Shown here piece after piece: positions 48,301-58,832 of a stretch of 64,000 bases of DNA (within the stretch, counting starts at the first letter, position 1; each line of letters opens with the position of its first letter). The DNA comes from Ilyonectria destructans (lineage: Eukaryota; Ascomycota; Sordariomycetes; Hypocreales; Nectriaceae), in NCBI GenBank assembly GCA_020740775.1, contig JAHEWK010000006.1, forward strand, positions 1 through 64,000, given 5' to 3'. A program made the position numbers and the translations under genes. The notes under the pieces are model-generated. The model was given only the letters and a program-made list of their open reading frames with translations. It made no database searches and was not told the origin of the DNA.

Positions 48301-50960
48301 TACTAATAACTTAAAAATCCTAATATATTCTTTTTTAAGTATATCTTTAATATATTCTCTAAGTATTTTAAGCTATATAATATTTAGGTTGAAAATCTAA
48401 TAGAATATAGGTATTATTCTATTTTTCAGTATAATTTTATAGTTTTATTAACTAAATTCTAATAGTTCTATTTTAAGTTTTTTAGTAAAGAGTTTTTAGT
48501 ATACTCTATATTATACTGATATATTCTTAAGTTACTCTTCTTTAGGTAGTTTCTTATACTTCTTAAGGTCTTTATTTATCTATCTAAACTATTATTAAAT
48601 ATATCTAATTATTCTTTAGAGCTAGCAGTATTTATCTTTCTGATATTTATATTATATTTCTTTTAGGGGTTATAAAATCTCTATTATATCTTTACTATTA
48701 TACTTATCTTTATTATTAGAGATTAAGTATTGAGATTTTATATCTAACTTGCTATTATTATTACTGGGGAGTATATTATTATAGTTAATTTATATTTAGC
48801 TAGTTCTTTAGTTAATATATAGGTTATATTTCTATAACTATAGGTACCTAAGGACGATATTATAATATTCTATTAGTATAATATTAAATAAGATTCCTTA
48901 GTTTTTTTCTTTAATAAAGATCTTAAGATAATTAACCTTACAGCTTATAACTTTATTATTATACTTAAATAGGCTTCTCTTAAGGTTAGAGACTGTATAA
49001 AGTTCCTTTTTATTCTTTTATAGCAGCTATAGGTAATTAACTATACTAGAGTTAATATACTCCCACTTTATTCTGCTATTTACTAATACAGTAAGCTATA
49101 CTCTCTTAACTTAAATCTTTATTTCTAAGGTTTTTTATTTCTTTTCTTTTTATATTATATATAGAGTCTTACTGGGGAGTATCTTCTCTTATTTATCTAT
49201 CTATTACTCTTTTATAGACAGTATGGATTTTTTCCCGATTCTTAAAGTTATTAGTATTAGGCTTAGTTGTTTTTATTGTCTCCAGTTCTATTATAGAAGT
49301 TAAATCCTTCTATATATATTTGCCTAATATATTAGTTAATTTCTTATACCTTAATTCTATACTTTAAGTATTCAGGCAGTATATAGGTTATTATATTTCT
49401 TACTAAGTAGAATTAGGTAGATCTAGTAGGTTTTTTACTCTTGCTATTTAGGCTTATACCTCTTTATTCCCAATCTTCTATCTTATTTTTCCAGGCTCTA
49501 TTAAAGCTGCTAGTTTCTCTATAGTTATTAAATTTATAGTTCTTTATTATTATATACTTAATATATTAGAACTTATCTTAAATTTCCTATTTATAGTTTT
49601 TACAGTCCTCTATATTATACTGTAGTACTTTAGCTGCAATATATTATATCTTTCTTTTATATTCTATAGTATGCTATTTCTGTAGTTTTTCCTATTTATA
49701 TATATAGTATTCTTCTATTTTATAGTAGCTAAGAGTAGTACCTAATATCAGGCAATTTAGTGGGAAAAGGTTTTTCTTACTGTTCAGTTATATAACTCCT
49801 ACTCTACTATACTATATTATAATATAGAAATACTTAAGTTCCTTCTATAAGTAGAATTTCTAGATTGGTTTATTATCTATATATACTGGGTAATAGTTAT
49901 AGTAAATTTTTTCTTTCTTATATATTTAGTAGGTATAGATAATATATAATACCTATAAAATCTCTTTATATTATTAGTAGTAAATAGAAATTCTAAGGTT
50001 ATTATTCAGTCTTTCTATTAGGGTGATATTTAGGGGGTTACACTTTAGGTATCTATTATAGATATAAATATAGATAGAGGTATCCTTATTAAAGGCTTGT
50101 CTTTTATTAGTAAGGTTATTATATATTTCTATAGGGTTTTTCTATATATAGATTCTATATATATTTTCTTTTCAGTAGTATTCTTGATTTATCTAGAGAC
50201 TTTAATATAAGTCTTTAAAGTAACTTACTTCTTTATAGTAGTATTTATCCTCTATTTTAGGGTACTTATTAGCTGGTAAAATAATATCTTTATTATTTAC
50301 TGAAAGTTCTATTTTTCTTACTTATTATACTTTTTATTCAGTATAGACTTAAAGCTTTTCTTCTTTTCTAGTATAGAAGTATTATTATAGCTTATTATTT
50401 TTCTTCTATATTCTAGAGATTCTTACTCTATATTCCTATATTATTAGTAGCAGTATAGCTAGCTTAAGTTATCTATTAGGGATATATACCTTAACTTCTA
50501 CTATAGGCCTTTATATAGTTTTATCTTATTAAACTATAGTAATAATTTATAATAGTTATATATTAGTGGGTAGTTTTAGGGGGATTCTTTATCTATTTAT
50601 AGGGATAGATTTCTATATAGTATTAATTCCCTAGCTTAGTTTTTCTTACTATATCTCTATACTAATTTATTGCTTTAGCAGTTATTTTTTCCGTTATTTT
50701 AGGGTTTTATTTTCTATTTTCTTTTTCTAGGCAGTATTATTCTTTACTCTAATTTCTTCTTTAGTTCTGGTTTTAAGTTTTAGTACTGCTTATAGTATTA
50801 TTAAGGGGTATTTATCTAAATACTCTATTTTCCAGTTGCTATTATTTTAAGCTGCTCTATTAAAGTATCTATTAAATCTACTTCTAGTTATAGTAATAAT
50901 TTAGGTTTATATTATACAGATTGCAATCTATATATCTTTATTCTTACTGGTAAAGTAAAC
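45400..50960 (-). pseudogene. Element C pol relic
   Basis: RT box decayed to YYLNNILIFS (about 47931-47970). The order follows elements A and D. No intact domain. Confidence 0.75.
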
Positions 50961-50964
50961 CTTA

Positions 50965-52262
50965 TAGTTACCTTTTAATATAGACTTATATTTTTAGTTG
51001 GTTTTAGGGCCTTAATACTTACTTTTAAAATAGCTTTTCTTTCTGTAATTTTAATACTGAACCTATAAGTAATTCTATTATATAGTATCTAGTTCTATAG
51101 ATCTAGCTGCTATTCTATAGAAGGTATTTCCTTATTATTTCTTACTGCTATTAGAGTTATAGTTATTCTTTTTTTTCTAACTATTAGTATTTCCTTTTTT
51201 CCTTTTTTCTATATATTATTTAAATAGTCAGTTATTAATTATAATATACTAATAGATATATAAGTTAAAGTCTATAGGTAGATTAAGAATTTTATAAACT
51301 TTATCTTTTACTTTATCCTTTAGTTCTTTATAGAAGCTATTAATTATATTCTTATCTATTCAGTTTAATTTAGCAGTAAGATATTAGAACTTTATAAGGT
51401 ATTTTAATACTGCTTTATATTAATAGAGTTTATAGATAGTAAGAAGAGTATTATACTTTTTATCCCACTCTCTATAGATATTATATAGAAGCTACTTATA
51501 TACTTTAAAGCTATTAAATAGAGTGGTTATTTCTAGTTTACATTCTTCTGGTACTTTATAAAATCTTTAAGAATTAATACTATACTATCTTTAGTATTGC
51601 CTTTTAGAAGTTCTATAGTATATTATACCTTTAATTAGTTATTACTAAAAGCAGTTAGATAGTATATATAGAATAACTTAAATTCGGTAAGATATTTAGT
51701 AAGCTTCTTAAGGCTTTTATTAAACTCTCTTAGTTATTAGAGCTTAATAATCTCTTTAATATTATAGAGTCTTAGAATATTTAGTATAACTAAAAATCTA
51801 TTAGTTTATTCAGCTTCTTATACTTATTCTGCCTGGGTGTTAGCTAACTTCTAGCTAAGCTTAATAGTTTATTATTCTATTATACTAATAGTAGCTTAAA
51901 GTGCAGATATATTATTATTTGCAGCTATACCTATAGTCTCTATCTATTGGATTATAGCTTTAAATCTGGCACTATAGTAGTTATTAGCAGCCTTACTGAG
52001 GTTTATTAAGTTAACTAGGTTGCTGCTAAGTTATTAGTTCTCTATATAGAGCTGGGTTAATTTATCTGCAGTATCTTCTTTATTGGATATTTCTTCTGTA
52101 TTTATTTTATTATCTCTATCTCTATTCTTAGGGATTTTAAGGTATAGAATACTCTTTCCCTTAGATAAGGCGGATATACTTATAGATAGAGTAGTAGAAG
52201 CTATTATAACTTATCTAACTTATACTTTAATATAGTAATATACTAAATAAGAGCTATTAATA
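50965..52262 (-). pseudogene. Element C gag relic
   Basis: The N-terminal part at 52210-52080 reads LSKGKSILYLKIPRNRDRDN and NTEEISNKEDTADKLTQLYI, an acidic coiled-coil gag start. The zinc-knuckle end at about 51060-50990 reads ERKAILKVSIKALKPTKN with Cys positions lost. Homologous to 52701-53974. Confidence 0.7.
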
Positions 52263-52695
52263 TATAATAGCTATATTTATTCTGGACTATCAGTATAGAG
52301 TAGGTGCAGATTATAGAGTTTAGATTCTAATAGAAATTAGAATATTATATATAAGTTATAGTATAGTTACTATAAATAGAGTAATATAGTAAAGTAAGAG
52401 TATTATATCTAGTAATATATAGCTAGTATAGTAAGCTAGATAATTAAGTTATATTAATAGCTAATAAGGCTATCTTCTATAAAAATACTAAATAAGTATA
52501 CTTATATACTATAGCTATTTTAATAGGCTTACTGAGTAAAAGTAAGTATAATCTTATAGCTTATTATAGATAAGTAAGCCTAATATCCTGGCTTACTTAT
52601 ATAGGGTGAGTTTAAAATCTTAATATTATATAAAAAAGTGGGTATATTATGGTTCTGCTGGTTATAACTGCCTGGTTTTAACTTGGGCTGTAATA
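52263..52695 (-). repeat. Element C LTR (5' LTR)
   Basis: 433 bp, ends ...GGGCTGTAATA, followed by the GTTAC duplication. Confidence 0.9.
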
Positions 52696-52700
52696 GTTAC

Positions 52701-53974
52701 CTTTTAATACAGGCTTATATTTCTAGTTAGTTTTAGAGCTTTAATACTTACTTTTAAAATAGCTCTTCTTTCTGCAATTTTAATACTGGATCTATAAGTA
52801 GTTTCACTATATAGTGTCTAATTCTATAGGTTTAGCTGCTATTCTATAGGAGGTATTTCCTTATTACTTCTTACTGCTATTGGGGTTATAGTTATTCTTT
52901 TTCTTCTAACTGTTAGTATTTCCTTCTTTCTTTTTTTCTATATATCTTTTAAATAAATAATTATTAATTATAACTGTAAGTTTGGTATACTGGTTAAAGT
53001 CTGTAGGTAGGCTTATATTCTTAGCCAGTTTATTCTTAATATTATTCTTTAGGCTTTAATAGAACTTATTAATAAGGTTCTTATTTAACTAGTTAAGTTT
53101 AGCTGTAATATACCTAAAGTCTGCTAGATACTTAGATACAGCCTTTATTTGTTATAGTTTTCTAATAGTATTAAGGGCGTTATATTTTTCATCTTATTCC
53201 CTATATCTATTAATTAAAAACTATTTATAGTATTTAAAGCTATTAAATAGTATTATTATCTTTAGTTTATATTAACTGGGGGTATTAGTTATAAAGTTCT
53301 TTAATATTAATTTGTAGTTTTAGGCTGCTTTATCTTTTAGTTATTCTATTATATATTGTACTTTCAGTGTGTTATTTGCAAATAATAACGGATAGTATAT
53401 ATAGTATAATTTAAGGCTGGTAAGATATTCTTACAGCTTCTTAGAATCTCTATTAAACTTTAGCAGCTATTCTAGTTTAATAGTTTCTTCTATATTGCGG
53501 ATATATATAACAGTAGCAGGCTGTTTATAACCTATAAGTTAGGCAGCTTGTTATTCTTAATTATTCTGAGTTTAAGCCAGTTTGTTAGTAAGTTCTGTAA
53601 TTTATTATTCCAGGGTAGCAACTATTATATTTACAGCAGGGTTAATTAGTGGTGCCTAGAGCTATTTATATAGATATTCAAATTATTTATTATTAAGTTT
53701 CTACTCCTTCTGTTATATCTTATCAGCCTATTAGCTGAGAGCAGTAAGATCTATAAGGTCCTTAGAGAGTTAGGTATTCTTCTTATAGAGTTCTCTAATT
53801 TCCTCTTTATACTTATCCTTAAATATATCTATATATTTATTACTGTCTTTATTCTTTAGGGTGGCTGGAGCCTTACTCTTAGATATAGTGCTGGTAGATA
53901 GAGTAGCAGGAGCTATTATAACTTACCTAACTTCTACTTAATACAGTAATATACTGAATTAAGAGCTATTAATA
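52701..53974 (-). pseudogene. Element D gag relic (separated from its pol by element C)
   Basis: About 1.27 kb, homologous throughout to 50968-52262. It carries the zinc-knuckle end at its left edge, the point where element C entered. Somewhat less A+T-shifted than the pol relics. Confidence 0.75.
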
Positions 53975-54407
53975 TATAATAGCTATACTTATTCTGGACT
54001 GTTAGTATAAAGTAGGCACAGATTATAGAATTTAGGTTCTAGTAGGAATTAGAATATTATATATAAGTTATAGTGTAGTTACTGTAAATAGAGTAATACA
54101 GTAGAGTAAGAATATTATATCTAGTAATATATAGCTGGTATAGTAAGCTAGATAACTAAGTTATATTAATAGCTAGTAAGGCTATTTTCTATAAAAAGGC
54201 TAAATAAGTATACTTATATACTATAGCTATTCTAGTGGGCTTATTAAGTAAGGGTAAGTCCGATTTTATAGCTTATTATAAGTAAGTAAGTTAGATACTC
54301 TAGCTTACTTATATAGAGTGAGTTTGAAATCTTATTATTATATGAAAAAGTAGGTATATTATAGTTCTGCTGGTTATAACTGCCTAATCCCAACTCGGGC
54401 CGTAATA
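53975..54407 (-). repeat. Element D LTR (5' LTR)
   Basis: 433 bp. Followed by TACTA, the right-hand target duplication. Confidence 0.9.
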
Positions 54408-54412
54408 TACTA

Positions 54413-55170
54413 TATCTATATAATATACTTATTCTGATTGATATTCTAAATATATATCCCTAATCTCTCTACTGCTTAAAGTACCAGCAGGTTAGTAGTT
54501 ATCCCTACTATAGCTATTAGCCAGTTTATACCTAAGACTGTAATATTTATATTCTAATATATATTATTAATATTTTAAAGCTAATTATAATTCCATATAG
54601 AAATTATATTCAGAAGAAAGTACTATTACCCTTTAGCAATAATATTATTAAGAAACTTAATATATTACTCTCCACTAAGTTAATATCTAAATAGCAGTAC
54701 CTCTATAGTAATAAACTGCTCTTAAGGAAAATATTAAGTAGCTTAAGCTCTTATAAGTACTTAGGGGTCTATATAGAGTATTGTAGGGGATATTAAATCT
54801 ATTAGCAGAGTTATAATAGCTCTCTAATACTTAACTGGAAATAATATCAATAATATATAAGAAAGATAGACTGAGTGCTATATTTATTAGTTATTAGTAA
54901 TAGGCTATAGGATAAATTAGTTATTGCTGTTAACTGGTAAAGCCCCTACTGGTATTACTGAATAATCCATAAAGATAGAAATATCCTGAGGGTTCTAATA
55001 CTAGCTTTAATTGCAGTTATACATCTTAATAGTATTACTTAGTGTAGAAAGAGGGCTTCTTCCAAGACGAAGAGTCCTGCTTTATATACTGCACGCATTA
55101 AAGTTATTTACTTACACACAACTGCACGCATTAAAGTTATTTACTTACATATAACTGCTGTGGTGTTATA
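54413..55170 (+). pseudogene. Host coding relic beyond element D
   Basis: A plus-strand frame to the right of D reads LPFSNNIIKKLNILLSTKLI, SYKYLGVYIEYCRG, LVISNRLQDKLVIAVNW, IIHKDRNILRVLILALIAVI and KRASSKTKSPALYTARIKVI, with stops at Gln-type codons. The last residues lie in the 33-bp tandem repeat. Not recognised; possibly the C-terminal end of the element bracketed by the 87-bp inverted repeats. Confidence 0.4.
55088..55160 (+). repeat. 33-bp tandem repeat, about 2.2 copies
   Basis: ACTGCACGCATTAAAGTTAT begins at 55088 and 55121, and a broken third start (ACTGCT) lies at 55154: exact 33-bp spacing. The unit keeps the reading frame of the relic (11 codons). Confidence 0.8.
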
Positions 55171-55354
55171 ACCAAGTATCGTATGTTATTCACAGCCTTA
55201 TGCAGACTGGTACGTTGCCAACAAATCAAATGTAATACATTGAATAGCTGTATATACACCAAATCCTCCTCTTCCTTTAATTGCATCAATGAATGCCCTG
55301 TGGGTGCGTGTAAAAGAGATATCCCTCGCACACTCACAGGCCAACTATATGACC

Positions 55355-55441
55355 GATCTTTATTGCACCCCCCGCGGTGCAAAGGTCACGTGGTTGGTAT
55401 TTGCACCCCCCGCGGTGCAGGTACTGCTGGCCGGCGGTGCG
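55355..55441 (-). repeat. 87-bp inverted repeat, right arm (partner 25553-25639)
   Basis: Starts GATCTTTATTGCACCCCCCG. Two GCACCCCCCGCGGTGC near-palindromes and CACGTGG. A further GGCGGTGCAGGTA copy just outside (about 55450-55460) shows the motif is internally repeated. Confidence 0.82.
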
Positions 55442-55946
55442 TGTACGGGGCGGTGCAGGTATGGGCTCCCACTCAGAGCGGGGATCTGACGCAATCAAGA
55501 ACAGACATCTACCCAATCAGACGTTTCAGACAATCCGGGCTCGTGACAAATCAAGCAGAGGAGGCATGATCAAGACTTCAATCAATAAGATCATCAGTTT
55601 CTGCTCTACAATCCATTTAATTCAACCCGTCGTGTGCTCGAGATACGCATCGCGTATCCAACATCAATCAATTATGAGACACCCGGATGGCAGCTCGAAA
55701 CGTTGGTGGGATGCCCATTTGAGAGCGCCGTAGGCCCGGTACAGTGCGACGAGGATACGCACGGACCAGGAGCAATGTTTCGCGATGGGATCAGGTGATC
55801 AGCCTGGCTTACTCTTCAACGTGGAAGCCTCGATTGGCTTGAATCATGAATCATGAATCATGTGTATTCGCCATGAGCCATCAGATCTTTGCAGCTTTAC
55901 CAACCATCTTGTCCTAGAATCTCTACAATCTGTTGTTTCGGTAAAG
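55442..55946. other. Intergenic / promoter side of the Cys-rich gene
   Basis: Normal composition. Three tandem GAATCAT-type units at about 55841-55862 just upstream of the gene. Open frames here are short and have no recognisable motif. Confidence 0.4.
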
Positions 55947-57596
55947 ATGCCGGGCAGCTCCAGCTGGATCGGTCTAACCACTGCGCTACCGCTTAGCCTG
56001 CAGCGTGCGGCAGCAGATGTTGCCAAAGCTGTCTGGCGCGAGGTAGGTGGGATCGAGGTCGGCCAACTTGATCACTGGTGGCATATCGCCCGCTTGTCGT
56101 ATATTGCCAGAGCAGACAGCTCGCCTGAAGCCCTCATCCTGAATTATGTCGAGGGCGAGCCTGACTACCCCTCGCAGTCGGCCGCATACACAGTTGACAT
56201 CATACGGCGGCAAGTCAAGATCAAGAAAGGTCAGCAAGGCTATGCGTCGATACCTGCGGATTGTATCCCTCTACTCGATCGTATTCAAGAATGGGTCGAG
56301 CGGATCCCTGAGCGGAAGGAAGAAGCTCGTCGCAACGAGGAGAGAGCTCAGCGTGAGGCACAAGAGAGACAGCGGTTAGCAGAGCTAGAGCGGCAGCGAG
56401 TGCGCGCCGCTGCCATCGAGGCCTACGAGCAACGCCTAGCCGATTTTAAAGCGTCTCAGCCTGCGCCAGCCAAGAAGGCCAAATTAGAGGTCAAGCCTTC
56501 AGTGACGTCCGTATCCGGAGCGTGCCCAGACTGCGCGGCACCATTAGCGGCTTGCAAGAAGTGCGAACGGTTATCTTGTCCCCAGGCAGGCTGCAGTGGA
56601 CAGGGAGTGGATCTGCTCTTACGATGTCTCGATCACGACCACGAGATCTTCTGCGGCCCGTGCCGCAAACAACAGCGCGTTGTCAACCCGCTCAAACCTC
56701 TTCTCGCAGCCTGTTCTGCATACAACAAAGTCTTATGCGCGGAACAGCTGCTCTTTTGCGACGGTAAAGAAAATGAGGACACTCCCGCTCACGACATTAG
56801 CATCATCTACTGTCTCTTCTGCCAACAGGAGGCAGAGGAAGAGGATAATCCTCTAATATTCATCTGTATTGGCGACGCTTGTCCGGCTCGGCAAGCTAGT
56901 ACTTCCCCTAAAGTATACATATGCGACGGGTGCGCCCAACTCTACAGCAGACGTTGCGAAGACCATCCAAGCGAGTAGTAGTGTAAGCGTGGCAAGTACG
57001 CTGAACAAATACTGCCAAAATGCCCGTCTTGCGATCTGCCACTGTATCCAACAATCCGCCACCAAGCTTGTACCAAGTGCAAAGCTCCCAGCTCATACAA
57101 ATACTGCATTCCAACACCAGCTAAGCCGGAGCGCTTAGGAGAATCCTCACATAACGAGAATAATGACCTGTTAGATAAAGCCTCCAGGCTGACAGATAAT
57201 ACGGCTACGGCAGTTGACTCTCCTGGTACAGTCTCCCTGATTCCTTTACACTTCTGCAGTCAAGACTAATAAATAGGAATTTCAGTGATCAAGCACCCCA
57301 TCGTCAAGCTCCATCGTGTTCAGTGCATCTGCGAAGAGTTATTTAGCTACTGTGCAGCACACAAAGATCAAGCTAGAGATTTATTCTGTGAAGGTTGCCA
57401 CGAGCCTATCTGTTCAAACTGTCGCCTCGTTGACGAGTGCAACAACGAAGAGTGCGGCGCTAAGCTCGATCTATGCGAAAATTGTTCCGACACCCTCAAC
57501 AACTGCCCACAATGCGGCATGCCTTCGCTCGGAGAATATGACGACTTGGAAGATTACGATTATTACTATAATCCGATGGGCGATGACCATTGGTAG
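55947..57596 (+). CDS. Cys-rich multi-zinc-site protein with tandem in-frame stops (probable pseudogene)
   Basis: I chose ATG 55947 (PGSSSWIGLTTALPLSLQRA); an in-frame ATG at 55860 would add 29 residues. Residues 1-120 are globular. About 120-180 is a charged helix (RKEEARRNEERAQREAQERQ). Then follow many Cys pairs: CPDC, CKKC, CPQAGC, CLDHDHEIFCGPC, CLFC, CDGC. TAG TAG at 56976-56981 ends the first 343 codons. The same frame continues without a shift through CPSC, CTKC and C. It passes TAA TAA near 57268 and then CEELFSYCAAHKDQARDLFC, CHEPICSNC, CNNEECGAKLDLCENC and CPQC, to TAG at 57594. The C-terminal block resembles a B-box/RING-like zinc array. Both stop pairs equal CAG-CAG and CAA-CAA by C-to-T. 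Function unknown; codon use is otherwise healthy. Confidence 0.6.
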
Positions 57597-58079
57597 CGTG
57601 GTGACAGGTAATCGCAACGTCTCGGGCGGATGATATAACTTCGGCACCAGACAGTCCGCAAGCAGCTTTTACAATGTCAGGTCGAGGTGGACGAGGGCTC
57701 CATGATATGGCAGACGCAAGTTATCCCATGGCGAGTGGACCAAGGCAGGAATCTTTTTCTCTCAACATCGCACCGGACGATGACAGCTTGGATGGACCCT
57801 ATTCCTTGATTGATTGATTGATGTTCCATTACGCCAGTGATTAGAAAGGGGCAGCTACGTAAGATTCGCTAAGCCTATTCTAGAAGCGTCCAATACTCGG
57901 TTCCGAGCCCTTGTAATCTGTCTCGATCCAAATGCCTGAATTTCTCTTGTACCCTTCAACCCGTCTCTTACTATTTGACCTGTCCTTTTCCAATTCTGGA
58001 GCCTGTCTGATGACATACAGACCACTCTCCTCCGCCGCCACTGACGAAGAGTCCACCTGCCTTAAGACGTTCGGTGTAG
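57597..58079. other. Intergenic, small unassigned frames
   Basis: A 48-codon plus-strand frame (57674-57820) starts MSGRGGRGLHDMADASYPMA but is otherwise unremarkable. A 73-codon minus frame (57880-58101) overlaps the end of the secreted-protein gene and could be a further exon of it. A short ATTG repeat occurs at about 57808-57822. Confidence 0.3.
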
Positions 58080-58376
58080 CTAACCTACTAGCTGCGGGCA
58101 ATCACAGGTAGACTCCTCACTGACGACATTATTAAAGGTAGCGGTGTATTCGTACTGGGGGGCGATCGTTTTGCTGACAGTCATTATATTGCAGCCATAG
58201 TCTTCCTCAGTACCAGTGTTACCCTTGTAGGCGATCTGCTCGGTGGTGGGACGTTTAGACTTGCTACCAGCGCAGAAGTGGACGTAGGTGTTGGAAGAGT
58301 CTCTGACGTCTCGGCCGACGAGGTGAGCGGAGGCACCAAGGGCGGTGAAGGAGAGTGCGAAAAAAGAGGTCTTCAT
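58080..58376 (-). CDS. Small secreted Cys-containing protein, 98 aa
   Basis: Starts MKTSFFALSFTALGASAHLV, a typical signal peptide (basic start, hydrophobic core, small residues ASA before the likely cut). The mature part is about 78 residues with four cysteines (HFC, YGC, TCDC), compatible with two disulfides. It ends CPQLVG. Codons favour C/G at third positions (GCC, CTC, ACC, AAG), as in well-expressed fungal genes. No RIP damage. Effector-like or antimicrobial-type secreted protein is an inference from size and cysteines only; I recognise no family. A downstream exon in the overlapping frame to 57880 cannot be excluded. Confidence 0.6.
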   Translation of the reverse strand: MKTSFFALSFTALGASAHLVGRDVRDSSNTYVHFCAGSKSKRPTTEQIAYKGNTGTEEDYGCNIMTVSKTIAPQYEYTATFNNVVSEESTCDCPQLVG

Positions 58377-58690
58377 GCTGGAAGTATCAATTATGTTTCC
58401 TTTTCTAAGTTGAAAATATGTACAGTACAGTAGCGGTATTTGTAGGATACTCTAGTTTGGCTTGCAATAAGGTAGCGTGGAATGTGGTCACGAAAAGAAG
58501 GAGCCAAAAATTGACCGGATGCGATGAGGGGAGCAAATATTAGTAAGGCCGATGAGGAACGGCTAAATACTGCGGATCCAGACGGACCGTTGCATCCCAC
58601 TTTACTAGTTTACAAATCTAAACACCTGTCACATTTCGGGGTCATGTCCTAGACAACGTGACTTTCCTTTCTTTCTCCTGTTATCTCAGA
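58377..58690. other. Promoter region of the secreted-protein gene
   Basis: A+T-leaning upstream sequence. No clear TATA box. No other gene seen. Confidence 0.35.
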
Positions 58691-58832
58691 CCACATCGCC
58701 GGCCCTGTGACCACGATCCCGGTCCCCGGGACCCACAGGGCCCCGGCCCCTGTGCGGCGGCGACGGACTGCCGCCTCCGGCAGCAGCCGTCTTCATCATG
58801 TATAAAGCCGGGCTCTAGGCCCGTCCCTTAGC
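58690..58832. repeat. GC-rich block of nested hairpins
   Basis: GGCCCTGTG ... CACAGGGCC encloses GGTCCC/GGGACC; next to it ACTGCCG/CGGCAG, then CGGGCTCTAGGCCCG around a TATAAA at about 58801. An abrupt GC island between A+T-leaning flanks. Could be a promoter, a transposon terminus or a structured RNA; no gene is assigned. Confidence 0.5.

Larger units (their letters stand above)
44104..52695 (-). mobile_element. Element C: Ty3/gypsy retrotransposon nested inside element D, 8592 bp
   Basis: 433-bp LTRs at 44104-44536 and 52263-52695. Perfect 5-bp duplication GTTAC at 44099-44103 and 52696-52700. The duplicated site lies in element D between the zinc-knuckle end of gag and protease/pol; C itself carries the uninterrupted version (TATAGTTACCTTTTAATA, about 50963-50980). 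Same family and orientation as D. Younger than D by nesting, but also RIP-mutated. Confidence 0.92.
37235..54407 (-). mobile_element. Element D: Ty3/gypsy retrotransposon, interrupted by element C
   Basis: 433-bp LTRs at 37235-37667 and 53975-54407. The flanking 5-bp duplication is TGCTA (37230-37234) and TACTA (54408-54412), identical but for one G-to-A. The interior is pol (37668-44103) and gag (52701-53974), separated by the whole of element C. Removing C and one GTTAC restores a continuous interior of about 7.7 kb, the same length and order as C. Minus orientation, polypurine tract (reverse complement AGAAGGGGAGATATTA) beside the left LTR. Confidence 0.9.

Noticed and set aside
37235..54407. 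Tandem (LTR-interior)n array produced by unequal recombination
   Set aside because: The interiors are pol-only, complete, and gag-only, and the central unit has its own GTTAC target duplication. Nesting explains all of this; recombination does not.
57674..57820. 48-codon ORF starting MSGRGGRG
   Set aside because: Too short, no homologue known to me, ends in a simple ATTG repeat; insufficient to call a gene.
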